Part shown: positions 1 through 11,456 of the stretch, in pieces | How positions within the stretch are numbered: the first letter of the stretch is position 1 | Layout: the number at the start of each line of letters is the position of its first letter | NCBI GenBank assembly: GCA_030789695.1 | Contig: CM061132.1 | Location: 151,536,597 to 151,600,596 of the forward strand | Direction: 5' to 3' | DNA: 64,000 bases | Source: Scilla litardierei | Lineage: Eukaryota > Streptophyta > Magnoliopsida > Asparagales > Asparagaceae | Program-made: the position numbers and the translations under genes | Notes under the pieces: model-generated | What the model saw: only the letters and a program-made list of their open reading frames with translations | Database searches by the model: none | Told to the model about the DNA's origin: nothing

Positions 1-485
1 TAAAAAAAATCTTTAAAACCATGTAATTAAATACTTTCGCAAGATTCCAAGCTACCTCGTTGCTAAATTGATAACCTTTATTTTATTTTCGATACGATTA
101 GAATTTGGAACCACAAAGAAATATTTTCCTTCCGGATCAAGGGGCCTAAAGCAAATTTCACGTGCCCAATCATGTAAATTATTGTATTAATGAAGGGCTA
201 ACGTAAAGTTTCTAGCAAAAGCGGGAAACATCAATAATTTTCCGACGATCCAACGGGCATCCGAGATCGTCCCAGTCGCCTCTCTTGGTCATCGTTGGCT
301 GGCTGCCAACAGTAACGCGAATCACACCGCGTACGCAGTGCCGTCACCGCGTGGTAAGCTTGAGCTGCCACACTTAGCTCCTCGAACGGTCGCACCAAAA
401 GGTTCCAGATTCGGTAACCGAACCTTAAATTAACCGGGTGACACCCACCTGCGGCTATTTATACTCTCATTCTTCCCGTTCTCAT
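1..485 (+). promoter_or_regulatory. Promoter region of the ERD15-like gene
   Basis: Non-coding DNA upstream of the ERD15-like gene. A TATA box (tatttata) lies at 456-463, which puts the start of transcription near 485-495. A G-box/ABRE-type CACGTGCC is at 159-166, and two CGCG-containing motifs lie around 328-353 (accgcgtacg, accgcgtggt), a type bound by CAMTA factors. These fit stress control of an ERD15 gene, but only the motifs are seen; activity is inferred. The window begins inside this region, so distal elements may be missing. Confidence 0.6.
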
Positions 486-592
486 CGCATCTTTTGTTTC
501 AGATATTTTTATTCCATTGATCTGTCAGGTTTATAGATCGAAAGAGGAAAGATAAGAAGCGGGGATCAAAGACAAGATCTTTATCGGAAGAG

Positions 593-1493
593 GTAAAATT
601 ATTTGATTTCAGATTCATGGATTGAATAGATCTGGACGATTGGAACCCACCTGATTTACGATTCAAACGATCTGATGTCTAAATTATTATTAGGATGGAT
701 GTCTGATTTTCTCGTTGTTGAACTGTTAACTTGCGGATCTCACGAAACCTTCGTTTGATGACGTTTTTTCTTGGATTTGCTCGACTTAATCCTAGATCTG
801 AGTATACGTACAGCGTTGACCTGAAATGAATCGAGATCTGAGATCCGAAGTGATTAAAAGCTGTGATCTTTGATGCTCTTGTTTCATTTAGTCGGATTTG
901 ATTCTATTGGATGAGATCCATCTATGTTTGTCTTGTATTTGAGTTGTTATGCGCTGGATCTATGATCCTAGAAAGCTTACACCAGAAATTTCTGCTTTAG
1001 TGCTAGTTCTCTTGATCAAAGCTGTATTCTTGATGGCTTAGATCTGTAGATTTGATTTCCATGCTTTGTTGATGATGAGCTCTATCATGTCTAAATTGTT
1101 TAGCTTTTTATTATTACTAATTTTTAGTTGCAAATTATTTTGGGCTTGTATTTGTTTGATGGTAACCCTTCACTAGTAAATGACTTTCAATTGATACTGG
1201 TTTCAATGATCATGTGTCAATCGACAATACCTAAAGCTCGCAATTTGTCACGTGTGGCTATTTTGATGTGGCGTAGGCTTTTTGTATCAAGTGTTTGCTG
1301 TTAATGGGAAATTAAAACAAGTTTTCATTTGGTTGGATGTGAATTTGATTCTTTTGTCATAATTGATGCTTAATTTGGTTACAAATGATAATAAAGTGAA
1401 GTAATTATAAGTAATAGCACTTTTTACTATTGTTTCTGTATTTAAACAACATGAAGAGATCACTGAGAGGTGAGTTACAATTGATTTTTGCAG
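593..1493 (+). other. Intron in the 5'UTR of the ERD15-like gene
   Basis: A donor (gaagag|gtaaaa) at 593 and an acceptor (tttttgcag|gtgaag) at 1493 bound a 901-bp T-rich stretch with no coding content. The acceptor lies 14 bases before the chosen ATG. Long leader introns are common in highly expressed plant stress genes and often raise expression; that effect is inferred here. The transcript junction was not tested. Confidence 0.65.
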
Positions 1494-1507
1494 GTGAAGG
1501 AAGCGCA

Positions 1508-2114
1508 ATGAGTGCCTTGGTAAGATCAACGCTGAACCCAAACGCCCCTCTCTTCATCCCAGCGGCGTACCAGCAGGTGGAAGACTTCTCGCCCGAATGG
1601 TGGGAGCTGGTGAAGACGACGTCCTGGTTCCGCGACCACTGGTTCCGCCAGCACCAGGAGCAAGAGACCTTCGACGGGGATGAAGACGAAGATGTCGCCA
1701 ACATGCTGCCCGAATCTTTCGATCTTGGCATCACCGACGACTTCTCCAGTCTTGACTCCCTGGACGAAGCCGCCTTTCATGCGGCTTTCGATATTGTAGA
1801 GCAAGAGCCCTTTTATGCAGCAGGGGGGCAGAGGCATGGGGATGGGAAGATTAATGGTGGGTGTTTAGAATCATCCGTCTGTGTGTAGATGAGGAAGGCT
1901 TCTGTTGGGCCGTGGGATCTTATGATTTTATGGGCTGTATGTTTCTCTAACAGGTGTAAATGATGCAGAGGAATTGATCAAGAGCCTGAGCCTGAAATCT
2001 CCCAGGAACGCAACCGCGAAGACAGCGGTGGAACCTATCAAGTACCATGAGAAGCCGATGCAGTATGTGAGCCCCAAGTTCAGCCCCCGCCGCATCATCC
2101 AGCAGCCTCGCTAG
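1508..2114 (+). CDS. ERD15: ERD15-like PAM2-motif protein (CTC-interacting domain type)
   Basis: Small acidic plant protein that binds the C-terminal MLLE domain of poly(A)-binding protein and acts in ABA, drought and pathogen responses (family knowledge). Two coding exons: 1508-1856 and 1954-2114, 169 residues. Residues 7-18 match the PAM2 consensus (SxLNPNAPxFIP) and residues 26-32 read DFSPEWW, the second conserved ERD15 motif. An acidic Glu/Asp stretch follows. Exon 2 encodes the basic C-terminus ending in IQQPR. The ATG at 1508 was chosen because it follows the 5'UTR acceptor and puts PAM2 at the N-terminus; an in-frame upstream ATG at 1430 lies in the leader intron. The donor at 1857 (ATG|GTGGGT) keeps the frame; weaker phase-compatible donors exist at 1863 and 1881. 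If the intron is retained, the frame stays open to a stop at 1886-1888 and gives a different short C-terminus. Confidence 0.88.
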
Positions 2115-2638
2115 ATTCAGTTCTGGAGCAGTGCAAGTTGTAGTTCTTCATCGGCTCTTTAGACGCTGAGTGTTGATCCCCCTCCCAGTGTACCTTATCG
2201 TTTTCTGTATATGAACGCTACTAGATGCAGTTTCTAATGTAGTAGTACTGCTGCTTTGTTCAGCCAACCTCCGAGGTGAAGAATTTTAAAAAAAGAAGAA
2301 AAAAAGTGTAAAAAATGTTGTAGAATTCTGTGAAGTAAAAAAAAATGTTGCATTTGTCTTTCATGCATATTTCTTCATCCAATGTGGACTCTGCTGCAAG
2401 GGCGGCAAGCGCCTGAAAGCTGAGTAAATAAACTCAGAATTGGTCAAATGGATTCAGGAAGCGGGCGGCGCATCATCAAAACCATCGTCTATGGCAATTA
2501 ATGGAAATATTGATCTGATTTCATTTGCAGGGCCAGGGACCTTTTCTTCTTCAAAACCAAACCGTTGGTCCGTTGGGATGGGTTCTAAACCCGATGTCTA
2601 TCCGGCCTGGTTGAGAGAAAAAGAAGGAAAAGAAAATA
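2115..2638 (+). other. 3'UTR of the ERD15-like gene and short intergenic stretch
   Basis: Non-coding. An A-rich tract follows at about 2287-2345, and an AATAAA at 2427-2432 could serve as a distal poly(A) signal. A 67-codon open frame at 2440-2643 resembles nothing recognised and runs into the next LTR, so it is not called as a gene. Confidence 0.45.
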
Positions 2639-3167
2639 CCTAATGAATAGGACATTGAGACCTTGGGTATCAAGGACACCTGGTATCCACCATAATTGTT
2701 AAGGGCCTTTTCTATCCTTCGTAATCTATATTAGTTATAACCCGTGTCTCGGGCACGGTTCATTTCAGATATCCCCTCAAATTTTCCCTCTCCAAAATTT
2801 AAACGAGCAAAAATTTAGCTTTGGCGCGGATACCAGAAAAAAATTTAACACGGATCAAAAAAGAAACACTCGAAAATAAAGGGGGAAAGTGCATAAGTGT
2901 GGGTGTATGTAGAGTATTAGGGTAAAAAGTGAAATGAGGGGTTTTTTTAGCAAAAAGGGGGAATGGACGGTATTCTGTGCAAATGTAGTGATTGTGGTGG
3001 GTTTTTTTGAATTAAATCTCAACCCTTGGATGCAAAGGATGTAGATGCATCTTGATCGTTGTTGGTGACTGGGACTTGTCCCAATCAGCCCTAGGATTCA
3101 AAAAAGTTTGTGTTTTAATATATAGATATATGACCTATGGCCTTTGCCATTGAATTGATTCTCAACA
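2639..3167 (+). repeat. 5' LTR of Copia-1, interrupted by a Helitron
   Basis: Matches 8840-8972 on both sides of an insertion. The left part (2639-2730) corresponds to 8840-8931 and the right part (3127-3167) to 8932-8972. The LTR end reads ctcaaca, followed by the primer-site-like cgttattagcacg. Confidence 0.75.
2731..3126 (-). mobile_element. Short non-autonomous Helitron (396 bp)
   Basis: Read on the minus strand it begins TCTATATATTAAAAC and ends with a GC-rich hairpin (ccgtg...cacgg at 2742-2758 on the + strand), a short A/T spacer and CTAA (2731-2734), a CTRR end. It sits between A and T with no target duplication. Joining the flanks (2730 to 3127) recreates the uninterrupted sequence of the 3' LTR of the same element around 8925-8938, apart from one substitution. 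No Rep/helicase coding sequence is present, so it must have moved with help in trans. Confidence 0.8.
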
Positions 3168-6100
3168 CGTTATTAGCACGATTATGCTCGTTTAGAAGGA
3201 AAAGATGTCGAAGTTCAGACTCGTTTAAAAGGAAAAGATGGCAAAAAGTACAAACGAATTTTTTCGCGACGACTCGAGATAGGAATCGATGCGTGGAAAA
3301 GGCTTCATAGCGCGACAAATCTAGAAGTATTTCTAGATTTGTACAAAAATCGTATTTTTTTATTCTTCATGTTGTTTTTTAACATGATTTTAAGGATTTA
3401 GAGACCTAATTACAATATAAATTTTTTTAAAATAGTGATCTTGTGCCGAACTTCTAGTTCTTGATGCCATTGAAATTAAAATTAAAATTTTATCGATCCT
3501 GGCCTGAAGCCGTCGCACCCTAAAACCCCAAAATCTCCATAGATCCCGCCTTGAAGCTTTTAGATCCGGCCACCAAACGGCCATCTACGCCTGAAACGGC
3601 CATGGACAGCATGACAGTGTGCTTGAATATTGATTAAAATTTTAACTGTCGCAAAATAATCAGCAACTTCTGTTGTCGTTTGTGTTACGGTTGCAAGTTA
3701 GCAACAAATCCCCTTGTTTTGTGGCATGCCGGCAATCTCATTTTTTTATTTTGAACAGAGAATGGTTTGAGCTCCCTTTTGATTTGTTACATGGCATTAT
3801 TTTTCCTAGAGTGGCTCAATACATCATTTTGTGGATCCTTGTATGCTGATTGATTGATGCATCAATACTTGGTATGCAAAGTTCAAATACTGTCCTTGTA
3901 TTCCTGGATAGAAACATAGACATCACCAAAATAAAGATTTAAAATAATATCTTGATAGATACCATAATAGATATGTAGATAAAGTTGAGGCATAGATACA
4001 AATTTGGTAATCTTTATGGATTTAATTTCAAGGCCTGCAACTTTCCATAATTGTTTACAATTTGATTGTAATTTGAAATTTTTGCAAAGCAAAAGAATAA
4101 AAGAGAATAATGGGTATGATGATATAACCTATGATATCATAATCTTCTACACATTGTTATTTTCTTGTCTTCCATACTTTTTGTGAGAGAGAATACGCCA
4201 TTGGATCATTTATTAAAAAAAACTCTCATATTCCATCGGAAAAGAAATTGATGTGGATCCGATTGAAAACTCGAAGTCGAACTCATCGCCGTCGTCGGAT
4301 GCATCGTCGACGGGGATCTTGCATAATAAATTAAGAAAATGCTCATAAATTCCCTAAAATCTCATAAAATCCAGAAAATTCTGGAAAATTTCAGAAAAAT
4401 CAGGGAATTAAATGAGAGTGAATTGATATCATATAAATGTTTTTGGGGATAAAACGATGTTTGTGGATATCGAGAAAATATGTTTTCAGGCATATTCAGT
4501 TTAAAATTTTTTTCCTGAACATGACCCGATTGACCCGGTGCATACCGTGGGCAACCCGAAGCCTCCGCTTCCGTCGCATACCTCACGAAAATTTTCATTT
4601 TGGGTTAAAATCCCACGAAGTTTTCTTGGTTTGGTCATATAATTCAAGGCATCTTATGAACAAAAGATTAATGCACAGTTGATTTAATACCTTGTTTGCA
4701 TGACATTACTTAGGTTATCTTCATGTATATAATTGTTTTGTATACTTCAAACGAATTGCCTACTTAAATTCTTTATAATCTGCATGAAATGTTTTTGTAA
4801 ACAATTCATGCATTTATGCTCACATATATTATGGTACATATAAATAATTTTTCAAAAGTTTAAAAATCATATCTATATCTAACAATTGAACCAGAAGTTC
4901 AAATTTATATGTCAACACTCTTTTGGTTAAATAAAATAAAAATGACCAAATACGAGGGTTTATGCGAAAACTTTTAATGTCATCTTCTTATAAGATGCAC
5001 ACTTCATCCAAACACCTCCCCTGTACGTACATTATTCAATAATATTTCAATTTATTCCAGGTTCATCTCTTCTAGAGGTTCTGGAAAGGGAGAGGAATAG
5101 AGATGAGCTCACTTTTTTGTGGTGGTATTGTTTAAAAGTCTCCTAAAGTTTTCATCTCTTTGGAACCTCGTGGTATGTCCTATCATTCATTGAAGACATC
5201 CATTTCTACTACAGGTGGATTGCATACATTATTTTTGGTATGTCAATCCTAACTAGATTTTTTGCAGCAAGGATGAGTGAATTTGACAATATTCGGATTG
5301 TCAGTAAATATGTCTGAAAACTATTTAACAATTTCAGAAGTGTGGATCTTCAGGATCTCATCACGGTTCAATATATTTGAAATGGTCAAGACCTAATACT
5401 GGGAATTTAAAGAGTTCTGAATGTGAAGGATCTTCAGGGTCTAATCTTCACTATCGATTCTTTATATAATGACCCATCAAAGGCATAATCTATGAGATGT
5501 GCTTTAAATGCTTCCCCCGTTCGGAGTGCTCAGAATCTATTTATTTGGGTTAATTATGCCTGATAAATATTTCTAAGACGACATATTGATGGTTTATAGT
5601 GGTGTTATGGGGATGTGGACACATCATGGCACAATCTATAAGATGTGCTCTAAACGCTTCCCCCGTTAGGGGTTCTCAGAAACTGTTTATATGAGGTGAT
5701 CAGGCTCATATAAATAGGTTCTTAGGAGGCATTTTGATGGTATGCAGTGCAATTACATGTCCACATGCAGTCACCAAGCAACTTGACTTTTAATGGATAA
5801 GTAATCCGTTTAAATCATTTTAATGATTAATTCATATAACCCATTTCTGGGTTTGAACACAAACTCTAGGGTGTTCGACTTTATTCGAGTTGCAAATTAT
5901 GGCTAATTTCCCAGTATTATCCATTGTTCCTGCCATTTAATAATGTGTCAAATATGATGAGAAAAAACTGGACTGCTGTTGGATAATATGTTTGATTATG
6001 ATCATTTGTAGAAGATATATTGATAAGTACACTAAGGTACATCATCAGTCCTATGTAAGGAGTGGATAAGTCCACTTTTATCCCTCAAATACTCTCAACA

Positions 6101-7069
6101 GACCCAAAGGTCTTATTATTTTAATGATGATAGTAAATATATCATCTTAAATTCTTTTGAGGAAGTGAAGAGAGTTAATGTCCATATGTAGTGGATATGA
6201 CCTCTTAATCATTTTCCCATTAAATGGAATAATGAAAACGCACCCTTCTGAAGAAACTTCGTGTTCTTTAGATTTATAGGATTGGTTAATGATGTCTTGT
6301 ATCATCAGTCTATGGTGGCATATAATATCGTTACAAAGTTAAAAATTGGATGATTCTTGACACTTTAGGTGTTCCAAATAATTCCTCGAATTTATGTAGG
6401 GCTTATGAAAGTCCATTTGAACACTCAATATTCTTGAGTCATTCATGAGGGATTTCGTTTTAACGAATATCCATGAAACTGGGTAAGTTTCTATTCTTAA
6501 TTTTTGAGAGTACGGGACATCGTTATATAGAGTATTCAGATTTGCAAAGCATAAATTTTAAGTCAGTACCAAAAAATAGTTTCTACTAAACTATTATTAG
6601 GGAGAGATGCTTTTGAAAGCATACGTCTATAATTATGTTGAAACTCACTAATAATAATGTTATGGCAATATATTTAAATTTGTTTTCAAAAGTCTATTTA
6701 TTCTCGAGGAGTAGCTAAGTATATAATAGCTAGATCGACTTTCGTTTTTAGACTAGCTTTGTAGATACTATCTATGGCATAAATTAATGACCTTTTCATA
6801 TTGCAATAACAGTATGTGTCTATTCCAGAACTTCTGGGACTGGACTTAGTTTGCCATTGCTTATTCCATGTCGAGGATATAATATCTTCCCTTTCTCTTT
6901 TTATATTAGGACATAGTTGGTCCTGGACTTCTCCTGTTTTCAGTCTTCCATATTGTTGTTTAAATGATAATTATAAATATTGTTCCACACTCCGTTTCCT
7001 GAAGCAAATGTAGAGATTGGCCAAAATATGGAACGCGGCAATAATAAGTTGAGCTGGACTCACTTATGA
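3168..7069 (+). other. Decayed interior of Copia-1, 5' part, no readable gene
   Basis: AT-rich, non-coding as it stands. Leader-like text follows the LTR to about 3650. The rest should correspond to gag, protease and integrase by position, but I could not read a trustworthy protein match through the stops. Two related blocks near 5485-5540 and 5635-5700 share a phrase (gctttaaatgcttcccccgtt / gctctaaacgcttcccccgtt), an internal short duplication. No other gene is seen. Confidence 0.4.
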
Positions 7070-8450
7070 AAAGCAATGTGTTTGGATCTGAAGTCATGAT
7101 ATCAAAAGATATCAAACCTGTGGGCATAATGAGTATTGAATAAACACAAATAAAAATAAATAAAATCATATTTTATAAGCAATATGATATATCTTAGAGG
7201 TTCATTTCGCTGAAACCAGGAAGTAATCAAGTAAAATGAGCTTGACTCACTTACAGATAAAACAGATGCATCAGGGTCCCTAGTTATGTTTGCGAAAATC
7301 CTGCGATTGGCAAAGAAAAAGTTTGGGTTTTTTGCTGCTATGGATGTTATGACAGCATACCCTTGTGGATTTATTCTTAATTTCCTTATTTGCCTGAATA
7401 GATCTTAGACATCTATTCTATGAAAAATATTAAATACAACCAAGAAAATTCCTAATGAAAATAAGGACTCTTTCTAAATGTTGTCTTTGCATCTTTAATA
7501 GAGCAAAGAAAATGATTTGAGATAATATTTGTAAATGACTTAAATCTTATCGGATCTCCCGAAGAGAAAGCCAAAATATCTGATTAAGCCTACCTATCAT
7601 ATATGATATGAAAGATCTAGGCAAAAATCTTGGCTTACAGACTTATCATTCAGAAGATGAAACTCTCATCCAGAAGATGAATATAGCACCTAGAAGATGA
7701 AACTCTCATCCAGAGAATGAAACTATCATCAGAAGATGAAACTATCATCTAGCATATGACAATATCATCCAGCAGAAGAAAATAACATCCAGAAGATGAA
7801 CATAACATTCAGAAGATGAAAATCATGTGACATTTACCTTCATACACCCGAAGTTGATGAATATACATGGACAATTGTAATCCACTAAATACACTAATTG
7901 GTTGTATGGATTTACATAAAGACCCCTTCCGTTCGCTGGAAGAGGGGAAGGATATTCTAGGTCCTGAAGTGCCTTACTTGTGTGTCATTAGTACACTCCT
8001 ATATCCGGCCAACTCCACACTACTCTATATAGCATTGGCAGTAAATCTGTTAGCAAGATACAATGCAGCTCCTGTAGCGCGTCACTAGATCAGAGCTACA
8101 CATCTTCTGCGCTACCTCCAAGGGTCAATATTATAAAGGATTATCCTCCATGTTAAATGTATTTGCAGATGCAGGTTATAGATTATCGTGATGACAACAA
8201 ACTTTGGGTACGGGCTTTACCCACGAAGGAAAAGCTACCTCATGTAGATCTCTGCAAAGCATGCGACTATGGCAACATCATCCTACCATTCCGAGAAGCT
8301 CATCATCCAAGAAACAAATCAAGAGTATGCATAGCTACACCCTGAAGTACCTCATAGACACAGTGACGACTGGGTCAGAGACTAGAGACATGGAGCTATC
8401 TACCAAGTAAGCAGACCATGCCACTTTCCTAGCCCATCCTTAAGGAAGCT
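7070..8450 (+). pseudogene. Copia-1 pol relic (reverse transcriptase and RNase H)
   Basis: Fragments of Copia reverse transcriptase and RNase H can be read in several frames. At about 7073-7130 there is a piece beginning ELDSLMK and later KPVG. At about 7337-7360 the frame reads MDVMTAYP. At 7921-8130 the RNase H approach is readable (DPFRSLEEGKDILGPEVPYL ... AVNLLARY). The same order is seen in related full-length Copia elements. Stops and frameshifts separate the pieces, and a 20-bp tandem repeat interrupts the segment. It cannot make a working enzyme. Confidence 0.75.
7647..7830 (+). repeat. 20-bp tandem repeat, about nine units
   Basis: Imperfect copies of ccagaagatgaaactatcat follow each other without spacers. 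The unit length is not a multiple of three, so the repeat breaks the pol frame it lies in. It sits after the DLGKNLGLQ-like segment of the Copia-1 reverse transcriptase. Confidence 0.75.
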
Positions 8451-8839
8451 ACATCAAGAGTGATGAGACAGAGCAAACCTTTTCAGAAGGAGCTCCCATA
8501 GATTCAGCAGCTGCCATATATGAGCGATACTTGTACAGATGAGCGATGCTTGTATTTTGTATTTATTCTCGGAATGTTGTAGATGAGATTGATGTATAGC
8601 TGTCTAGAAGATCTGCAAGCCTGAAGCTTGTACAGATCAGGGGAAGTTAAATGTCGAGTTGTACTCTTTTACCTTAAACTATGGTTTTTCTCACTGGGTT
8701 TTTCATAGCCAAAGGTTTTAACGAGACAACCACATTAGCTTAGGATCCAGAAGTATCCACCCCTCCTGGTACTAATTGGCACTATGACTCCTGAAGCATT
8801 CATATGTCGAGTTTACAATGATGGATGAATAAGGGAAAG

Positions 8840-8972
8840 TGTTATGAATAGGGCCTTGAGACCTTTGGTATCAAGGACCGTTGGTATCCAACATAATTTT
8901 AAAGGACCTTTTGTATCCTTCTTAATCTATATATATCACCTATGGCCTTTGCCATAGAATTGATTCTCAATA
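8840..8972 (+). repeat. 3' LTR of Copia-1
   Basis: Starts tgttatgaatag right after the polypurine tract aagggaaag and ends near ctcaata. It is the unbroken copy that proves the Helitron insertion in the 5' LTR. Confidence 0.75.
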
Positions 8973-9852
8973 ACATCCATTTTGTTCATTTAAGCGGTTT
9001 TTTATCCCCAAGCATTTATTTATTTAGACGGATTCGGATGAGTATATAAGATTTGTACATCTATCAGATATTTAAATGAATATATGTTTAAAACAAAATG
9101 GTTTTTTGATGGTATGGTATTTATTTTGTTAATTATCTGCTTGGCATGTGTATTTAAATAAATAATTTAATATGTCATGCAAGGATAATCAATCACACAT
9201 AATTTGAAATAAGAAGATGTTGGCAAATTGTCTCTAAACTAAAATTGTCATTGATTATAAATAAATCTTTTGTTTACATCTATTTGTTTTATTTCTACCA
9301 GGGCTGGCAAACATGTTTTGAGCCGAAGGGTTGAATCGGAACTCGACCCGAATTTCAAGTATAGATGATAGCTTATCCATATTCGGGTCTAATTTGGGTC
9401 AAGATGAAAGACATGGTTCTTAACATGTTTGGATTTGGGTTTGATGATCAAACTTGAGTTCACCTGGTTCAACCTGTTAAGTTTGTGTATACACATATTC
9501 TCTCACACCTAACATTTAACTTGAAATTCAAGACAATTCGGTGGATATCGAGAACTTTTTCTGGGTATATTGGACGGCATCGAATGATTCAGGGTAAAAA
9601 TTGTATATTTATCCCCCCATTTCGGTGCTTTTTCTGCATGTATTAATCATATCTTAGCTTTGTTTCATACATATTTTTGATATCTCTTAAATTTGGAGCT
9701 TATCGTTTACATATGCATAAAATACAATTTTTACAACTTATTATCATCTTCATCTTAGTCTCCTATTATTTTTCAGTCAAATTTCATGAAGTCCCGATTC
9801 CAACGCATATTTTTCCAGAAATTTTGGAGGTCGGAGCAATTTACTGCATTTT
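8973..9852. other. Non-coding AT-rich stretch
   Basis: No gene or clear element boundary seen. It contains 9300-9480 text (gggctggcaaac...cgggtc) of the kind common in plant non-coding repeats. Confidence 0.35.
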
Positions 9853-10275
9853 TTGGAAGACATGGTGATGGTGTTGAAAATTTCGGGTCTGGAAATTCAG
9901 CTTTTCCCCTCTTGTGCAGAATTCTGCTATCATTTTAGTATATATTCTGGCCTAATGATATTTTTCTGTGATTGTACACTTTGTTACGGTTTCATTGCCG
10001 CCTGGAACACGTCATTCCGAGGTCGGATGATTTTCCTAGAATTTTCGCAAGACAGGGTGACGGTGCTGAAAATTTCTGCAACTTTGCCTATCTTGTGAAG
10101 AATTCTTCTATCATTGCAGTGTATATCCTGGCCTAATGATATTTTTCTGTGATTGTACACTTTGTTACGGTTCCATCGCCGCCTGGAACACGTCATTCCG
10201 AGGTCGGATGATTTTTCTAGAATTTTCGTAAGACAGAGTGACGGTGCTGAAATTTTCTGCAGATTTTGGCATTGC
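9853..10275 (+). repeat. Tandem repeat, period about 181 bp, 2.2 copies
   Basis: The block around 9911-10091 (starting cttgtgcagaattctgctat) is repeated at 10092-10272 with few changes. Both copies share ctggcctaatgatatttttc, gccgcctggaacacgtcatt and ccgaggtcggatga. A partial earlier copy precedes it near 9795-9880. Short open frames within it are by-products of the repeat. Confidence 0.8.
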
Positions 10276-11270
10276 TTACCGGTTTGGGCCAGAATCCGAC
10301 CCGTTTGACTTAAAAACAGACCCGATAAGCTGTGCTGGGGTTATATTGCGAATTTGGGGGGTTTTTTCAGCCCTAGTTCTTATTTTTGCTAAATTTTGGA
10401 GGGGGAAGAAGAGCTTGGAGGCCATGGAGAAGCTTGAGATAGCTTAGTGGAGCTTGGAGATGCTTGGAGGAAGGCAAATAGGAGGAGGGAAGTGCTCATT
10501 TGGGAGAGTTCTTGGGTGAAATCTCTCCTTTCCCCTTTTGTATTTTGATATCTCATTTTTGTATGAAACTTGGGTTAATTTTGAATGCAATTGTCCTATT
10601 GTTTGCTATAATTGTGTAGTATTGAATTACTTGGGTTGTGGTTTATTGAGTTGGTTGTTAATTGTAGCCCTAATTTCCCTCTTTGCCCAATTTTGAATGT
10701 GAATGTTGGATATTTATTAGGGCACAAATTTAATTGGCTAAGTCCTGAGAGGGCACAATTCGAGATGAATCCATGCTCCGAACTTGATTAGTGTCGTGAT
10801 AATAAATCCATCCCTATTGCAAAATTTCATGTTCATGAACGCTAAATATTCCGATTGGGCTTCCTTAGCCGGATGACCGATTATGTTATATGCGGTAATT
10901 AGAGCTTAATTAACGCCAAACTTAATGAACCCTCAACCCATGCTTTCTCTCCTAGCGATCCTAACTCTACATTTGGTTCTCTAACCCTACCCACTTAGGA
11001 TAGATTTTTAGATTCTCCACACGTTTTCCTCCACTCATCCACTGTTAATTGGGTAGTTGTAAAACACTTTAATTTTCTTTATCGATCAAATTTGTGAACG
11101 TAGAACGACTTGTCCCTGTGATCCGACCCGGTACTCACCGGTTATTTATATATTGCATTGACACTCCTACGCTTGGGAGTGGAAGGCGTGCACTTGCGCG
11201 TTTTCCGAGTCAACCATCGAACCCTATACTTCACATTTAGGAAAGAGGGGGACTGTCACTGGGCCAAAGT
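10276..11270 (+). other. Non-coding repeat, possibly the 3' part of a Tat/Athila-like Gypsy element
   Basis: No coding capacity. The stretch ending near 11110-11215 (ccctgtgatccgacccggta ... gtgcacttgcg) resembles a sequence style seen near the 3' interior of Tat/Athila-type Gypsy elements. This assignment rests on resemblance from memory only, and no LTR pair was found. Confidence 0.25.
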
Positions 11271-11456
11271 CATGTGTATCTGTTGAATATCATGTGCTAG
11301 CAAATGTGTCATATGAACATATTTTATGTTCTATTACTCAGTTTTCTATCCCTTAGACCTTATCAAAAAGGATGGAAGAAAAATTGAGTATTATAACATA
11401 AAATATGTTGTCACTCACATATGACACATTTGCTAGCACATGCTATTCAACACATG
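11271..11456. mobile_element. MITE-like hairpin element with arms of about 90 bp
   Basis: The left arm (from catgtgtatctgttgaat) and the reverse complement of the right arm (ending attcaacacatg) match over about 85-90 bp, including gcatgtgctagcaaatgtg-type text and catattttatgtt. Only a short loop around 11350-11365 separates them. Arm length and small size fit a foldback MITE. No clear target duplication was found and no protein is encoded. Confidence 0.7.

Larger units (their letters stand above)
2639..8972 (+). mobile_element. Copia-1: old, decayed Ty1/Copia LTR retrotransposon
   Basis: A pair of short LTRs (133 bp each once the nested Helitron is removed) at 2639-3167 and 8840-8972 bounds about 5.7 kb of interior. 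After the 5' LTR comes CGTTATTAGCACGA, the primer-binding-like sequence typical of a set of plant Copia elements. Before the 3' LTR is a polypurine tract (aagggaaag, 8831-8839). Decayed reverse transcriptase and RNase H coding sequence lies on the + strand at about 7070-8450. The text just before the 3' LTR closely follows the same region of Copia-2, so the two are related. All frames are broken. No clean target-site duplication is seen. Confidence 0.8.

Noticed and set aside
1287..1837. Minus-strand frames opposite the ERD15-like gene.
   Set aside because: They are antisense shadows of the leader intron and of the conserved PAM2-containing exon.
7647..7830. CRISPR-like regular repeats.
   Set aside because: No spacers between units, a plant nuclear context and no cas genes; it is a simple tandem repeat.
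11271..11456. A microRNA gene from the hairpin.
   Set aside because: The arms are too long and evenly paired for a plant MIR precursor; a foldback MITE fits better.
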